Shown one piece after another: positions 23,876 through 35,522 of a stretch of DNA of 64,000 nucleotides. Under the pieces are notes generated by a model. It made no database searches, had not been told where the DNA came from, and was given only the letters and a program-made list of their open reading frames with translations. The translations under genes were made by a program, and so were the position numbers. Every line of letters begins with the position of its first letter. Within the stretch, counting starts at the first letter, position 1. This DNA comes from Taudactylus pleione (lineage: Eukaryota; Chordata; Amphibia; Anura; Myobatrachidae): NCBI GenBank assembly GCA_031769625.1, contig JAUIMM010000702.1, forward strand, positions 3,146,501 through 3,210,500, read 5' to 3'.

Positions 23876-24349
23876 TAAGGCAGATTACAGGACATGGCAG
23901 AGTGCACTGGTCCAGTGTGACCACAGCAGTTCTCCCACCTTGGTCACCTGCTAATCATTAGGTATAAAGGTAAAACAAGCTGAGATGCATAAACTTTATA
24001 TTATGTGACACCACAGTCTGAATGTACTGGTTTATCTAATCCTGAAAAAGGGCAAATGCAGGACTGTTAAATAAATATATCCAGGTGGCGGTCATGCCGG
24101 CCTGCCACAGCCGGAATATAGGTCTGTCCTGTGAGTGCAGCTATTGGTGGTCTCCACCCATCTAGTGACGCCACAGTTAAAGCTTGTACTCATGGCACTA
24201 CCCTGCACTTCACTCAGCAGAAGACAAGTGCATACAAGCAGTCAGACCTAACAATAATAATCTGTTCATCAGTATAAGGCAGAGGTTCCCAAACTCTGTC
24301 ATTACAGTCCACGTTTTAAGGTTGTCCATGCTTGAGCACAGGTGACTTT

Positions 24350-24522
24350 GGGTCCCATTTATCAACGCTGCGTATGATAAATGGTACTCAAGCCAATCAG
24401 CTCCAAATTGTCATTTCTCAAACAGATGACAGTTTGGAGCTGATTGGCTGGAGCACCTTTATCATACGCAACGGGTTTTAAAACTCTTTGTATATGATAA
24501 AACTTGTTGATAAATGAGCCCC
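24350..24522. mobile_element. MITE, CCAATCAG family, member 3 (nested)
   Basis: GGGTCCCATTTATCAAC at the left and GTTGATAAATGAGCCCC at the right are inverted, with AGCCAATCAGCTCCAAA and its inverse internally. Confidence 0.75.
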
Positions 24523-24561
24523 TTAATTATTACCTCAGTAAACTGATTTAACCATCTGGAC

Positions 24562-24988
24562 CAGTAGTGGCTCCTGCCCTCTTATATGAGGGGGGCTGCC
24601 GCTGCTTCTGGTCCCGGTGCCTGCACAATGAATGTCAGGCACCGTGACTTGCGCATGAGCGGTGGTAGTGATGCACATGTGCTTAACACTAGACCAGCTT
24701 CTCAGGGCTGCATTGGTAGCATCCCCAAGAAGCCCTGTAGGGCTGCCTGAAAGGCAGAGCAGCAGCTTCCACTGCTTATGGCAGCTCGGACTGGCAGTCC
24801 CAGGGGGAGGAGACACCTCCCCCTGGGACTGCCTGTCCTATACGTGACTGGCAGGTGGCGCTTCCAATAGGAAGCCACCAACAGTCACAGTGTTGCCAGT
24901 GTAGTAACAGACTGCACTGGCTAACTGAAGTGGAGGATTTTACTGGGGGGGCTTCAGCCACGCAGCCCCTAGGTAAAATCTGCCACTG
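24562..24988. mobile_element. Non-autonomous hAT with perfect 8-bp duplication (nested)
   Basis: The ends are CAGTAGTGGC and GCCACTG; the identical octamer ATCTGGAC lies at 24554-24561 and 24989-24996. Length 427 bp, no frame of note. An inner palindrome CCCAGGGGGAGG...CCTCCCCCTGGG lies near 24800-24830. Confidence 0.9.
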
Positions 24989-25369
24989 ATCTGGACTCAA
25001 GCATTGATTTCTTTAAAACCTGGACTGTAATTCTCTGAGTTTGGGAACCTCTGGTACACTTTGCCTATACTCACTGCCCTGGGCAGTCACTAGATGCTTC
25101 TGTGTTTGGTCTGTCCAGCGTCCAGTGACTACAAACAAAATGTTCCACACAGTGATCAATTGATATCCATTTACCGGCAACATCACCACAGCTGAATGTA
25201 CAACCACCTATGAGCAACATCACCACAGCTGAATATACCTATGAGCACATACATTGACTGATTTTTTTAAACAGTAGTGGATATCAGAAATGGTATAGAT
25301 TTTAAATGTTAAAAATGCATCTAAACAAAAGAAGATCATAGACAGAAAGGAGGAAACTATGTTTAGTCA

Positions 25370-25558
<189 letters not shown>

Positions 25559-25775
25559 TTATATACAGTTATAGTCCTGCATAGCTTTAGTCATTCATCA
25601 CATACACAAGTTTATATCCAGAATGATAGAAACGCAATGCAGGTCCACAGATGTTGTGTTTAATAAGAGATTATGATGGTGCTGTAGATGTTGCACAAGT
25701 TTAACCTTAGACTATATTTATTGATTTAATGCTGTTTACTCATTTGAGTGCCATAACAGACATTTATAAAAATGT

Positions 25776-25925
25776 GTTGACCTTTTCTGTGCCCTTCATT
25801 TGTGTGTCGAACTTTTGACACTGTCGACCATTTGACTCTGTCAATCTTAGTCCATGTCGACATTTTAACTGTCGACCATTTGACCCGGTCGACCTTTTGA
25901 CCCTGTCTACTATTTGATGCTGACC
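25776..25925. repeat. Minisatellite of TGTCGACCATTTGACCC-type units
   Basis: About nine imperfect units of 15-17 bp (TGTCGACCATTTGAC, GGTCGACCTTTTGACCC). The consensus contains the palindrome GTCGAC. Confidence 0.75.
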
Positions 25926-26159
25926 TATTGATTGTCTATATAGACACTGTAGGTCTTCCAACACTGTACCATTACCCCATCTGCTGACCATAGAAACCAG
26001 CAATAATGACATCACAAGTGGTTCTTCTGGCCAGACATATTGTGCGGTCAGTCTAACGGCCGATCCATCGTCCTAGTGTAACCCACATTAGTTTACAATA
26101 TAATGTAGGTTTAATAAAAATGAAGCATTAGTAGCAAATCAAGTCTCCAAAAAGATAGT

Positions 26160-26502
26160 GGGCTCGATTCTATTCAGCGCAATGTAAATAGCTCCGGGAG
26201 TGAGCTCCCGGAGCTATTCAATACACCGCGCTAACAAGTCCGACTAATGATTTCTTCTCTCATCCCTCCGGGGATGAGCGAAGAAATCCGACAAAAGTCC
26301 CAGCGCGAGGCTGTTTTCTGCCCTTAGCGCCGGGAAAAACCTCGCGCCGGGAAGTTAGGTCGGGGAATGCCCGTCATCACGCCTAAACACCCTGTTTAAG
26401 GCGCGATAACGAGCCTTCCCCGACCTAACAGCGCGATGAATTGAATAGCTCCGGGAGCTATCTCCCGGCGCTATTTATATCGCGCTGAATTGAATCGTGC
26501 CC
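26160..26502. mobile_element. Multi-palindrome foldback element, ATAGT duplication
   Basis: The ends GGGCTCGATTCTATTCAGCG and CGCTGAATTGAATCGTGCCC are inverted and flanked by ATAGT on both sides. Inside are several perfect hairpins: AGCTCCGGGAGTGAGCTCCCGGAGCT, TTCTTC...GAAGAA around CCCTCCGGGG, and CCTAACTTCC/GGTCGGGGAA pairs. No protein is encoded. The superfamily is uncertain. Confidence 0.7.
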
Positions 26503-27740
26503 ATAGTGGGTAATTTTTACTTTATAGCTAATATTAAACAGAAGTGTTGCTGCACGGCAACTAAGTAATCTATAAACATAATGAATGAAACAAAGTTCCC
26601 CATACAGTTTAATAGAATAGATCCTGTAGCCTAATTTTAACATTTGTATTGAAAATAAGTAACTAATTAACCATGATTGTAGTGTCTTAATGCTGTGTTT
26701 ATTCATTTTGTATTCAGAGATGGAAAATGTATAGTTGGCCCTATGTTGCTATAGAATGACATAATATGATTAAAGAGATCAAAATGTATTTAGACAAGCA
26801 TAAATCCAAGATGGATCAACATGTACATCATAATCACTGTCATCAGCAAGGACAACAGTAGGGGGCAGATACTAAGTTGAACTGTTACACTATTGTGTAT
26901 CATAAGTCCTGCAAAAGTGTTCTACACATGCCCAGTAAAGAGGGCACCTGCATATGGTTAGATATTGAGATACATATACACCAATCCAAGCTCCATGATT
27001 TGGGGGTACCTGAGGGAAGTGGCAAATACAAGCTGATCATGGTTATAATGGCCGCCAGCACTAACTGCCTCTGATTGGCTGTTTGAGAATTCATCACTCA
27101 AGCCTATAGGTTTTTTCTTCGTTGCTCTTGCATATATTACAGTTTTGTCTGAGTGTTTTACAGTAGCAATTCTTTTTTTCATGCACAAGATGGTTCTACC
27201 TGCTGTATTATAGAGGTTTTATAGTATCGAAATCTAATAGCAAGTGTGTACTCACAAGCAGAACAAATGGTTAAAAACATACCTGGCACATATGCTACTG
27301 ATGCACACCTTATGATGCATACATTTCACCATATTGGCATAAATACACTTTTAATGTGAGGTTTATTGACCACATAATACATTGAATAGGTGTCCAACTC
27401 AGCATATAGGTATAACATGTTCATTTTTATATATACAGCATTCTGTATGTTAGCTCAAGGAGCCACAACTGACCCTTTGTGCACTACAATTGTAAAAATA
27501 ATTACAGGTAACCATGGCACTCTAAAAAAGTTATAGTCCTATGACTCTTGAGCTTGCAAGTGCAACTGGCCTTTGGCATATTTATTATTACTTCTTGAAC
27601 TAGTAACATTCTTATTTCAATTAAATACCTACACCTCAACCATATTAACAGCCTAAACAGAAACTCATACTGTATGGATACAAAACAGAAAGACTTTTGT
27701 CATTGGCGCTAACAATAATATATAGCAAATCTGGGTCTAT

Positions 27741-28007
27741 AGGTGTCCATCCACTACGATGAAGTTGAGTGATTGAACGATAATGATCGTTCAGTCGTTC
27801 ATAAACATTCATAGACATCTATCATCGTGCAAACATGCTGGTCAACCTGACGATAACGTCTGATTGAGCATGTTTGCAGATGATTGATGAGCCTGCACTG
27901 AACGACTGCTCGCTCAGTGTAGGCACATCACAGACTGACAAACGATTGCACATTTACAATGTCGTAATCGTGCAGTCGTTTTCATATCTCCTAGTGGATA
28001 GGCACCT
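27741..28007. mobile_element. MITE with TAT target duplication (ATCCACTA family)
   Basis: AGGTGTCCATCCACTACGAT at the left mirrors CTAGTGGATAGGCACCT at the right; TAT flanks both ends. The interior (CGTTCAGTCGTTCA, GCTCAGTGTAGGCACA, AATCGTGCAGTCG) is shared with 32272-32608. Confidence 0.75.
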
Positions 28008-29569
28008 TATCTTGTAAATAAAAACATGGGGATTTTATTCATATTTAGATCAAAACATTTAAGCTTCATATTAGCAGCCTGCTTTAAAAAGTGAGTTTCC
28101 GGTTTCCGTCCACAGTAGAAAACCCTACTGGTTGTTGATTGGCTATCTGAATTAGGCAATGGCCACCAGATTGGAGGCCTAAACCACTAGATGCAATTTG
28201 TTTACATTTTATTTTCCCACATTCAATAACATATTGGTATGTTAACTGACTTGTGCCAAAACTGATACATGTGTGTACTTTTCTGTGAGATGGAATTCCA
28301 CTTGGGCAGGGATGGATGTGAATAACCGAAAACATTATAGGCATAATATTTCGGGAAATATATAAATAAAATTAATAATAAAAATATTAACCTCATCACA
28401 ACTTTGGATGCCTGCTTCAGCCACAACCCACCAGATTGAAGACCTGCTTAAACAATCTCAATTCATTGACAATCACTGGTGCATGTTTCCAATTATTTGG
28501 AGGTCTGGATTTTACAACATTCTCTGGAAAAACAGTTTATCCCTTCAGACAAGTGTTCTGCATGAACATAACTGGCTATACAAATCACTTGCACAGCTAC
28601 TTTCTCATTTTCTATTTAGAACTTTACTGGAAAGGATCCCCAACAAGGAAGTTTATTCAAGTACTTTATTATCTACACTTCCCCCACAGCAATTAAGGTT
28701 GTGGCAAACATGGTTTTAAATAGAATATGGGGTCAGTTTTAGACCACTGACCCCATAATGATTTAAGCTCTTGTTTCATACTCTGTTTAAAGCACTAGTC
28801 ACCATACTTAAGGACTGCTGTAACTACTAGCTACCAGACTGGATACCTGTATTACCCGCTTGTCACCAGATTAGAGTCATGCTTCAACCATACTTCCCAA
28901 CATTCTGGGATCCTGCATCGGGAGAAGAGTCATGGTCAAGTCATGAGGATGCATCTCAGCACCACAAAGTGGGTGTAGCTACATGTAAAGGGGGGAAAAC
29001 AGCATTGAAAGTGCTAGGCTGCGCCTTCTTCCACTCCTGTGCCTCATGCAATCACCTATATACTTGCACCAGTAGCAGGTGCCTATGGCACTCATTCATT
29101 GCTGCTCTGCTATTAGCCATGTTGAATGGGACACACGTCCCATCTGCTGAGCAGATTGGGACAATGTAGTTCCAATCATGAAAGCAGGACAGAGCCCTCA
29201 AATTGGGACTGTCATGATGAAATTGGGACTGTCCTTTGTACACTGACTAATCCCCAGATTTTTGGTACGCCTTTTTGTTAGCCAGTAAGGGCAGGATGTA
29301 CTAATTGTAAAATGCGGCCAAACCTCTGGAAATTGCCATTTTTGGAGGTTTTCCGCAATCCTCATATGTATCGAGCTCCGGCCACGTATGCGCCATAGAA
29401 CTCCCGGGTCATAACACAGAAGTACTTACATCGTGAGGGACTGCTCCTATCATAAGAGCTGGCTAGAGTGAAATTATTTGTTAGTATACATGCATACGGT
29501 ATACATAACTATACGCCGCTATGCATGCAATAAGGGTCAGGATGTATCTTATAGAATATGCAATACATG

Positions 29570-29859
29570 CAGGGGCATATTAAGAGAGGAGGGTGCCTCT
29601 GTTCACTCCCCATCCGGGGCCCCGTCTTCTCTTCCCGGCTGCCATCAGTGAACTGACAGCAGCAGAAGACTCCAGGCACTGGTCTGTCGCACCATTTTCC
29701 CGGTGATTTCCTACTGCATATGCGTAAGATGCCATTTTCAGGCTTTTTATGTAGCGCTACTCTGTGGGACTTCGGAGAGGAAAGTATGAAAAAAAAAAGG
29801 GTGTGCAGTGCGGACCAATGTGCACCGCACACCCTGCACCCATTATAAATATGCCCCTG
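29570..29859. mobile_element. Non-autonomous hAT with perfect AATACATG duplication
   Basis: The ends CAGGGGCATATTAAGAG and TTATAAATATGCCCCTG are inverted, and AATACATG lies at 29562-29569 and 29860-29867. A relative lies at 36438-36795. Confidence 0.9.
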
Positions 29860-29884
29860 AATACATGATACATCCCGCCATAAT

Positions 29885-30557
29885 GCTGGGTACACACTTG
29901 GCAATATATCACTCGTTCTATCAATGAACAATATATTGTGAGTGTATCGCCAGGTGTGTATACCCGACATATTGGTGAATGATGTTAACCACAGACAGAG
30001 CCGTAACTAGACTTTTTGGTCCCTGTGCCAGAAAGAGCATTGGCGCCCCTCATTTTTCAAGGGGACATAATGCACCCAAAAAAGGGCCATGGCTTCATGG
30101 GGAAGGGCCAGGGAAGAGATAGGGGAGGCCAGGAGATGCTGGGGATGAAATAAGGGGAATCTACAAGCAAGAATGATAATAAACAGAAATTTGACAGGCC
30201 CAAACAGCGCCCCCTGACCTGTGGTACCCGTACGATGGCACCAGCCGCACTACCCTAGCTACGGCCCTGATCACAGACATAACAGGTAGGCCATGCAGCT
30301 CCGCTGGTGCATATATATGTAAAATATATATTGGTGCATCTGCACGTGAGCAGGCCACCCACCGACTGCCTGTACACTTGCTGCAGGGACGCCGACACTG
30401 ACATCTCAAATGGGTGATGCAAATTTAAATGCCTGCCCTGTCGTGATGTCAGCCCAGACATATTGAGCAGTTGAATGGTCAGTGTGTATAGCTTACCACT
30501 CAGCCACTCTGACAGCGGATTGGTCTGCCACCTGATCAGTCATCGTGTACCAGGCAT
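29885..30557. mobile_element. Inverted-repeat element interrupted by a hAT insertion
   Basis: GCTGGGTACACACTTGG on the left is the inverse of TCATCGTGTACCAGGC on the right, imperfectly. A hAT element at 29996-30269 splits it. Confidence 0.55.
29996..30269. mobile_element. Short hAT derivative (CAGRGCCGTAACTAG family)
   Basis: The ends CAGAGCCGTAACTAG and CTAGCTACGGCCCTG are inverted. ACCACAGA and ATCACAGA flank it, matching 7 of 8 bases. The left 60 bases match the inverse right end of the longer relative at 54094-55288 (TTTTTGGTCCCTGTGCCAGA). Confidence 0.85.
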
Positions 30558-30877
30558 AAGTCTGCTATATATATTAGCCACAATATTAAAAGTTTAATTT
30601 ATGTACTATCAAAAAGAAGTCTGCTTTGTACAGTATACTAGCCTTAATATTGTAGTCTGGTTTGTACATTAGCTACCAGAATGTCAACAGTTACCACCAT
30701 TATGGGCTCTGATTGTATACTAGTCACCAATGAAGAGAGTTTCAGATGGGAACCATGTTTGTCAAGCTGTTTAGTGCCCAAAACGTCTGATGGGGCTTGT
30801 ACTGTATATTGTGCATACCAGACTGATTAATATTTTCATACAAAAAGGTTAAATAGTATATAACCCCAAAACCTCAC

Positions 30878-31104
30878 CTACTTCATTCTGGGAAATGGTG
30901 TGTCGGTTTGAGCCATCCAGATCAGATGATTCAACGACAGATCTCTTGGCATCACACCAATATAGCTTATCAGTGATGGTCTCCACAGTAATTCCACTTG
31001 GCCACACCAGGTTAGTGCTGACCACAACTGTCCTTTCACTTCCATCTAGGTGGGAGCTACCTATATGTGGACTGGATGATCCTATATCTGTCCAAAATAA
31101 TCTC
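30878..31104 (-). CDS. egf: egf exon: YWTD propeller blades
   Basis: This 227-bp phase 2-1 exon encodes [51 protein letters not shown] and ISQNEVG. These match human [38 protein letters not shown] and LTQNDVG in order. The acceptor is TTTTTTTTTTCGAAAG with a long pyrimidine tract and the donor is GTGAGGTT. It covers two LDLR class B repeats of the second propeller. Confidence 0.96.
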
Positions 31105-31880
31105 CTTTCGAAAAAAAAAAAGAACAAGTCAAACAGTGTAATCCTTTAAAACAACATGACTTTGTGAACACATGATATTTGGCTTTATGTGAGCTCCTAA
31201 CTTTGCAATGAAAGCCCTCACTGACAAAATATAACTGTCAGCATGCTTACTAGTGAGCGAGTAAGTCAGTCACAAATCTCACAAAAGTTAAAAATAATAA
31301 AATAGCAGATTGAGAATTTATCAGTATTGGCTTCAGTTTAATACTGCCTCTGATTGACTCTGCTTTCTCTTAGATCTCTGACCTACAGTATATATCACTT
31401 TATATTTTTTGCTGCTGACAAAAGTTACAACCTTGTGGGGAAAGTCAGGGCACAACCAGCTATAATAATCAATAACAATTTATTTTTATATCTTCTTTAA
31501 ATATAGATATCTATTTTGTGTTTTACTAGACACTTAAAATCATATAGAAAGTGTAAAAATGAATCCCCCAATGCAAATGCCATTTTGTGACATCATGTCA
31601 CCATAAGTATTGAAGCAGGACACTTGGCATCGTACCAATACAGCTACAAAAAAGTAACGTATTAGAGGGTTTGCAGTGGCTGGCATCTTATTACAGGAGC
31701 TAATGGTTGACTCTGCTTCCCCTGCTGAATGTGGACTCTTTTGTCTAATATCACACAAATATCCAGAAAACAAGTTTCAGATTGTGTGACAAGACATTTA
31801 AATACTGTAAGCTGTAACTGTAACTGTAAGAAGTGTAGAGAGCCCATTTTGGGGCCATTTCCTTCTTATTTTGGAGTCAC

Positions 31881-32066
31881 AGGGGTCTATTTTCTAAGCA
31901 GTGTTAGGAGAAGTGAAAAGTGATAAGGTGCCAGCCAATCAGCTCCCAACTGTCATTTTTCAAACACAGCCTGTGAGATGGCTGTTAGGAGCTGATTGGC
32001 TGGCACCTTATCACTTTTCACTCTTCACTTTTCACTTCTCCTAACACTGCTTAGTAAATAGACCCT
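31881..32066. mobile_element. MITE with about 65-bp inverted arms, CCAATCAG family, member 4
   Basis: AGGGGTCTATTTTCTAAGCA to GCCAGCCAATCAGCTCC on the left is mirrored almost perfectly by the right arm. The right arm carries an extra CTCTTCACTTTTCACTT direct duplication. Confidence 0.85.
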
Positions 32067-32271
32067 ACAGACTTTCCCTAACCCCCAGGAAAAAACTTTT
32101 CAAACTTTTAACAATTCCTTGGCAGTTCAGGACAGTGGCCTATATTTCAGTGTAATTCCTTTTACACATGTCCTCGGAGATTCCCCAAATCAGGGACTCC
32201 TCTGAACACCCAGGAGAGTAGTTCTCCATCATGCATCCCCCTCCCCTTCTTGTAAAGAGTGCCGGGCCTTA

Positions 32272-32608
32272 AGGCGCATATCCATATGCCGATATTATTG
32301 AGCAATTGCATGATTACGACATTGTAATCGTGCAATCGCTCAGTAATCGTGCACAAATCATGCACTCTTAAGTCGGAAACGACCAGTGATGACCGCTCCC
32401 GCTGGTCGTTTCCGACATCAATCATCGGATCAACATGCCGGTCAATCTGCCGATAATGACAGATTGGCCATGTTCACAGATGATGGAGGGTGCCTACACT
32501 GAACATCTGCTCGTTCAGTGTAGGCACAGCACAGACTGTGAAATGACTGCACGATTACAATGTCGTAATCGTGCAGTCGTTTTTTGGTCTGCTAATGGAT
32601 GTGCGGCA
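32272..32608. mobile_element. MITE with TTA target duplication (ATCCATTAG family)
   Basis: AGGCGCATATCCATATGCC on the left and GCTAATGGATGTGCGGCA on the right are imperfect inverses, flanked by TTA at 32269-32271 and 32609-32611. TTA is the usual Harbinger target. Interior motifs are shared with 27741-28007. Confidence 0.7.
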
Positions 32609-32860
32609 TTAGTGATGCTTTAGGTCCCACTGGGTGAGTCTCGATGACGTGATTTATGTGACTAAACTCCCGCCTCCCTGCTGAGTGATGACACAATCAT
32701 GTTACAGTACAACAGGGTGCTGGGAAGTGGTGATGAAAATCAAGTCTCTATCTCTCTTCCTTTCCCACTTGACCTTTGGACCTAAAGTATGCAGTAAGCT
32801 TTTGTACCTTCCAGAAGCATATGTTTATTAAACAGATATAATAAAAACATTTCCAATATC

Positions 32861-32861
<1 letters not shown>

Positions 32862-32914
<53 letters not shown>

Positions 32915-33055
32915 CCTTTATTTATATGGTGCCACAAGTGTTCCGCACCTTATATAGTACATAAACAAATAAGTTGACAAGCGACTTACAGTACAATACA
33001 ATTTAGGACAAGGACATGGATAATATACATTAATGGTCATTATAAATTGATAGGA
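32862..33055 (-). repeat. (ATT)17 microsatellite with adjoining retroposon-like tract
   Basis: ATT is repeated from 32862 to 32914 and is followed by CCTTTATTTATATGGTGCCA and a unique-looking 120 bp. A simple-repeat tail next to a conserved tract suggests a SINE/LINE 3' end on the minus strand. The microsatellite is certain, the retroposon is an inference. Confidence 0.6.
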
Positions 33056-33060
33056 ACAGT

Positions 33061-33480
33061 GGGCCTAATTCATACCCGCTCGCGAGCGCTGAGCACTCGC
33101 AAGCGGGTCGATGTTGGCCAAGTGCGCATGCGCGAGACCCGTATAACGACGGCCAAGCCGTCGTTATGGGTCTCGCACCAAAGGGGGCGTGCTGTCGATG
33201 GTGATTGACAGCACGCCCCCTTTGGTGGGCGTGCCGGGGGCGTGGCTGCCCAGACGGAGGCGTTCTCATGGGAACGCCTACCGTCTGGGGCCGGCCCCAC
33301 TGACATCACAAGTGATGTCAGTGGGAGTGCTTTTGGCTCTGATAGAGCCGAAAGTACTCCAGGGCTTGCAGCAACGAGAACCTACCGCAAGGGCCTCGTT
33401 GCAAGCCCGATGGTCGCGATGGTCTTCACCATCACAACCATCATTTTGGCCGCTCGCTATAGCTGTGGGTAGATGGCAAT
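33061..33480. mobile_element. Multi-hairpin MITE, copy A (right end lost)
   Basis: It starts GGGCCTAATTCATACCCGCT and follows copy B (34682-35227) through at least seven consecutive hairpins, then stops after AGCTGTGGGTAG. Hairpins include CGACGGCCAAGCCGTCG, AAGGGGGCGTGCTGTC paired with GACAGCACGCCCCCTT, CACTGACATCAC paired with GTGATGTCAGTG and GGCTCTGATAGAGCC. No right terminus was found. Confidence 0.75.
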
Positions 33481-33511
33481 AGCAATTTTGTCCGTGATGC
33501 AGTTATGACAC

Positions 33512-33985
33512 CGGTCTAAATCCCGATGGGGGAAGCCTGACAAGGGTCTTAAGATAGGCGTTGAAATACCGACGCCTATCTTAATCCTGACGCCGGAGTC
33601 CAGAATGACACCAGACTGAACGAGGTAAGTCCGGGGCGCCTTTTCTGTTAGCTACAGGGGGGAGGGTTATGTTTAGGCAGTGTAGCGGGGTTAGGGTTAG
33701 GTTTTGTTAGGGGAGATTAGGGTTAGGCACCCCTAGGGGGGAGGGTTAGGGTTAGGCACCACTGGGGGGGTTAAGGTTAGGCACTAAAGGGCGAGGGTTA
33801 GGGTTAGGCATGAAGGGGGGAGACTTAGGTTTAGGCACTAACGGGGAGGGTTAGGATGCGGGTGGGGAGGGTTATGGTTAGGCTACAAAAAGGGTGGGTT
33901 AGGGTTAGGGGGAGGGTAAGTATACTTACCCGACTCCTATCGGGATACCAACCATCGGGATACCGCTGTCGATAGACAGGGGATC
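33512..33985. mobile_element. TTAGGG-minisatellite inverted-repeat element, copy 2
   Basis: The core (33655-33925) is a minisatellite of GGAGGGTTAGGGTTAGGCAC-type units. It is flanked by AAATCCCGATGGGG on the left and CGGGATACCAACCATCGGGA and GGATCCCGACAGCCGG on the right. It is the inverse orientation of the copies at 676-1072 and 36258-36945. Confidence 0.6.
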
Positions 33986-34681
33986 CCGACAGCCGGCATT
34001 ACATACCGATTCCATATTGTCTCCATTGCCAGGAATGGGGACCCAGAAACAGCCTTTCCCGGCTTCAGCAAACTGTAAATGGCACAATCAATGCCTTGTA
34101 GATTTGGCACATGTGCTAATCACCTAAAACTATGCTGCTATATCTGTAGCTGTATTAAATCTGTCTTTGTGAAATTGCACAGGCTAACCTTATGTCCAGC
34201 ACAAGAACCACACTTCAGAAATAGTGTCCAATATGGCTACATTGGTAAATAATGATTGACAGACAGCGTCTGTTTGGGGGAGGTAACGGGGGTATGGTGA
34301 CTCAAACGCAAGCGTGTCTTGATCGTTTAGGAGACGTGTCACAGCCGGCGTCTACGTCTTATGCGGTAGTTCTGGCCATGACATGTTATTTGCAATGGAC
34401 ATTCTGAGCAACCACAGAGTGGCTCAGAGGTCCGATGATGAGACCGATGTGCGTCCAATGCTTTGTACACAAGCAGCACATCTGAGAAGCCGGCGGCTGC
34501 AACATAACTTCTCAGATCGGCTGTGTACGAGATTGCAGCAGTGATGGACATTGCATCTACTTCTGAATCAGGGCCTTTGTCACATTGGTCCAATTTCCTG
34601 ATATTGGCTACTATGATATCTCAGCGTGTGCAGCCAGCTGAATAGTAATACTAATGATGACGGTGGGTGGCAGAGCTTTCT

Positions 34682-35227
34682 GGGCCTAATTCAGACCTGC
34701 TCGCGAGAGCTGAGCGCTCGCAAGCGGGTCGATGGTGCCCTAATGCGCATGCGCATGAGGGAGCTCCGTCGTGTGCATGCGCGAGACCCGCATAGCGACA
34801 GCCTAGCTGTCGCTATGGGTCTCGCACCAAAGGGGGCGTGCTGTCGATGGTGACTGACAGCACGCCCCCTTTGGTGGGCGTGCCGGGGGCGTTGCTGCCC
34901 AGACGGAGGCGTTCCCATGGGAACGCCTTCCATCTGGAGCTGGCCCCACTGACATCACTAGTGATGTCAGTGGGAGTGATTTTGGCTCTGATAGAGCCAA
35001 AAGCACTCCAGGGCTTGCGGCAGCGAGACCCTACCGCAGGGTCTCGTCTCAAGCCCGATGGTCACGATGGTCTTGACCATCGCGACCATCTTTTTGGCCG
35101 CTCACATAAGCTGTGTGTGTTCACCCACAGCTATGCGAGCGGCCAGGAGGCCGCTCCATTTTTAGGTAGGAGGGCCCTGATTCAGAGCGAGCGCTCTGGT
35201 CGGAGCGTCCGGCTCTGAATCAGGCCC
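34682..35227. mobile_element. Multi-hairpin MITE, copy B, TCT target duplication
   Basis: The element runs from GGGCCTAATTCAGACCTGC to GGCTCTGAATCAGGCCC, with TCT on both sides (34679-34681; 35228-35230). It shares the hairpin chain of copy A and adds GGCCGCTC...GAGCGGCC. Its last 55 bp are themselves a near palindrome (GCCCTGATTCAGAGCGAGCG to CGTCCGGCTCTGAATCAGG), nearly the same as the free-standing one at 42899-42954. It ends about 155 bp from an egf exon. Confidence 0.8.
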
Positions 35228-35381
35228 TCTGCTTACACATGCATTAGTTGAAATGGATTCCCGCATTAACATAAGATAGTAAATCATGCTCCTGCGATTG
35301 CCCGCAACTATAGCCACTGTAACCAGGCTATAATGCTAAGTAATAAAGAGGCTGAGCACAATGGCCCATCATTGCTTCTTA

Positions 35382-35522
<141 letters not shown>

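Larger units (their letters stand above)
24280..25053. mobile_element. hAT-type element hosting two nested insertions
   Basis: The outer ends CAGAGGTTCCCAAACTCTG and CAGAGTTTGGGAACCTCTG-type inverse (right end GAGTTTGGGAACCTCTG) are hAT-like, as are the paired inner arms TTACAGTCC and GGACTGTAA. The 8-bp duplication is poorly preserved (GTATAAGG versus GTACACTT). Two later insertions lie inside, at 24350-24522 and 24562-24988. Confidence 0.75.

Noticed and set aside
28408..28719. 103-aa plus-strand frame in an egf intron
   Set aside because: No domain and an overlapping alternative frame of similar length; no support as a gene.
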